Shown: piece after piece, positions 6,950 through 7,629 of the stretch
Layout: every line of letters starts with the position of its first letter
Numbering within the stretch: position 1 is the stretch's first letter
Assembly: GCA_947472115.1 (NCBI GenBank)
Contig: CANIZU010000084.1
Coordinates: 1 to 7,629 of the forward strand
Reading direction: 5' to 3'
Source: Flavobacteriales bacterium
GTDB lineage: Bacteria > Bacteroidota > Bacteroidia > NS11-12g > UBA955
Length of the DNA stretch: 7,629 nt
Translations under genes and position numbers: made by a program
Notes under the pieces: generated by a model
The model's database searches: none
The model's input: the letters and a program-made list of their open reading frames with translations, nothing else
Told to the model about the DNA's origin: nothing

Positions 6950-6973
6950 AATCAGAATATCAAAGCATATTCA
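6950..6973. repeat. 24-bp imperfect direct repeat, copy at the barrel gene's 3' end
   Basis: Partner of the copy at 6916-6939. It spans the last codons and the TGA stop of the barrel gene (encoding EYALIF-stop), so the intergenic copy repeats the end of the gene together with its stop codon. Confidence 0.55.
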
Positions 6974-7629
6974 AGACTCCATGTCCCAATGAATTGGGGT
7001 GTGCCAGGGGCTTCTTTCGATGGGTCCGTGGTGGGAGCAATCAGCTCTTGCTTGGTTTCCGCAACCCCATCACCGTCGGTATCCACCATGCCAATAAATA
7101 AGAAATTGTTATTCAAATTTCGCAAGCCAAACTTCAAAGCGATAGAATATCCCAACGATTCTCCTCGCTGTTGAAAACCCAACGATGCCTGATAATCAAA
7201 GGCTTTTAAGGGCAACTTATCCCAAGTTTGAATACTATTATAGGTATTCAGGGCGGTAGGCAAAGGCGTTTTACTTGGACCGACGTACAAAATCGAATTG
7301 AAATTATACCCCGCTTGAATGCCCAATTGAAGTTGCTTTACTTTTACATCACGCTGCTTGGTTAATCGATAATTGATCAGCAAGGGAACGTCCATACTCA
7401 TGATACTAATTTTTGTATAGGAGCGATTGATAGCTGTATCACCGGGTCTGCCGTTTCCAAAATTGCTTCCGCGCATGCGCAAATCCAATCCACTTTGAAT
7501 GCCCCAAGGCGATTTTTTATCCAATTTGGAATGAAAATAAAACCCTGCAAGCACGCCAATGCTGGGCCTGGGATTTAAAAGCTTCCCGCCATACATCGAA
7601 CTCATCCCCATTCCCATTTTTAACCCATA
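6952..7629 (-). CDS. PorT-like outer-membrane beta-barrel protein (5' end outside the window)
   Basis: A predicted outer-membrane barrel of the PorT type common in Bacteroidota. The frame is open to the window edge (codons Y-G-L-K precede the first ATG at 7615-7617), and YGLKMGMGMSSMYGG fits an early barrel strand just after a signal peptide. The true start therefore lies beyond 7629, and the ATG at 7617 is internal. About 225 residues are visible. They alternate aromatic/hydrophobic and polar residues in strand-like runs, such as SIGVLAGFYFHSKL, the family-like MSMDVPLLINYRL, and LQLGIQAGYNF, and end in SLEYALIF. The terminal Phe matches the signal read by the barrel-assembly machinery. Numbering from the ATG at 7617, residues 179-187 (DTDGDGVAE) resemble a calcium-binding turn in the last outer loop. 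No specific function can be assigned. Roles of relatives include type IX secretion (PorT itself), but most are uncharacterised. Confidence 0.85.
   Translation of the reverse strand, partial: YGLKMGMGMSSMYGGKLLNPRPSIGVLAGFYFHSKLDKKSPWGIQSGLDLRMRGSNFGNGRPGDTAINRSYTKISIMSMDVPLLINYRLTKQRDVKVKQLQLGIQAGYNFNSILYVGPSKTPLPTALNTYNSIQTWDKLPLKAFDYQASLGFQQRGESLGYSIALKFGLRNLNNNFLFIGMVDTDGDGVAETKQELIAPTTDPSKEAPGTPQFIGTWSLEYALIF

Noticed and set aside
1..7629. tRNA, rRNA, riboswitch, CRISPR, insertion sequence, phage or defence genes
   Set aside because: I looked on both strands and found no cloverleaf, repeat array, transposase or integrase motif, or inverted-repeat ends. Nearly all of the window is accounted for by eight chromosomal genes.

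Overview
The window looks like ordinary chromosomal DNA from a member of the Bacteroidota. The evidence is the set of protein families: a DUF4294 protein, a PorT-type outer-membrane barrel, a long Lgt-family protein of the kind seen in this phylum, and a DivIC/FtsB with the phylum's typical wording. Two promoter motifs of the form TAnnTTTG, recognised by the Bacteroidota housekeeping sigma factor, point the same way. None of the gene starts I checked has a clear Shine-Dalgarno sequence, which is also usual for the phylum. I cannot place it to order or genus from the sequence alone.

Layout. Positions 10-1528 (minus strand) hold a DivIC/FtsB-type septum protein followed by dnaN, the sliding clamp, with a TAnnTTTG promoter of its own in the 91-bp gap. 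An 87-bp divergent spacer (1529-1615) separates these from a plus-strand pair (1616-3750): a periplasmic substrate-binding lipoprotein and a FecCD/BtuC-type permease that overlap by 10 bp. No ATPase gene follows them. Three bases further on they meet, tail to tail, a minus-strand operon (3754-6874). Its transcription order is mtaB (tRNA t6A37 methylthiotransferase), the Lgt-family membrane protein, then a secreted DUF4294 protein, with gaps of only 9 and 4 nt. A TAnnTTTG promoter lies just upstream of mtaB. At the right edge is the 3' part of a PorT-like outer-membrane barrel gene (minus strand), whose 5' end runs off the window.

How the genes fit together. dnaN, the septum gene and mtaB are housekeeping genes. 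The transporter pair should import a metal chelate or corrinoid, but it needs an ATPase encoded elsewhere. The Lgt-like, DUF4294 and barrel products all act at the cell envelope, but their exact roles are not readable here.

I found no RNA gene, CRISPR array, insertion sequence, integrase, toxin-antitoxin or defence cassette. I do not think the window holds a new system. The points most worth following are the divergent active-site motif of the Lgt-like protein, its tight coupling to the DUF4294 gene, the transporter without an ATPase, and a calcium-type DxDGDG motif in the barrel protein. Almost every base is coding; there is no gene-free stretch over 300 bp.
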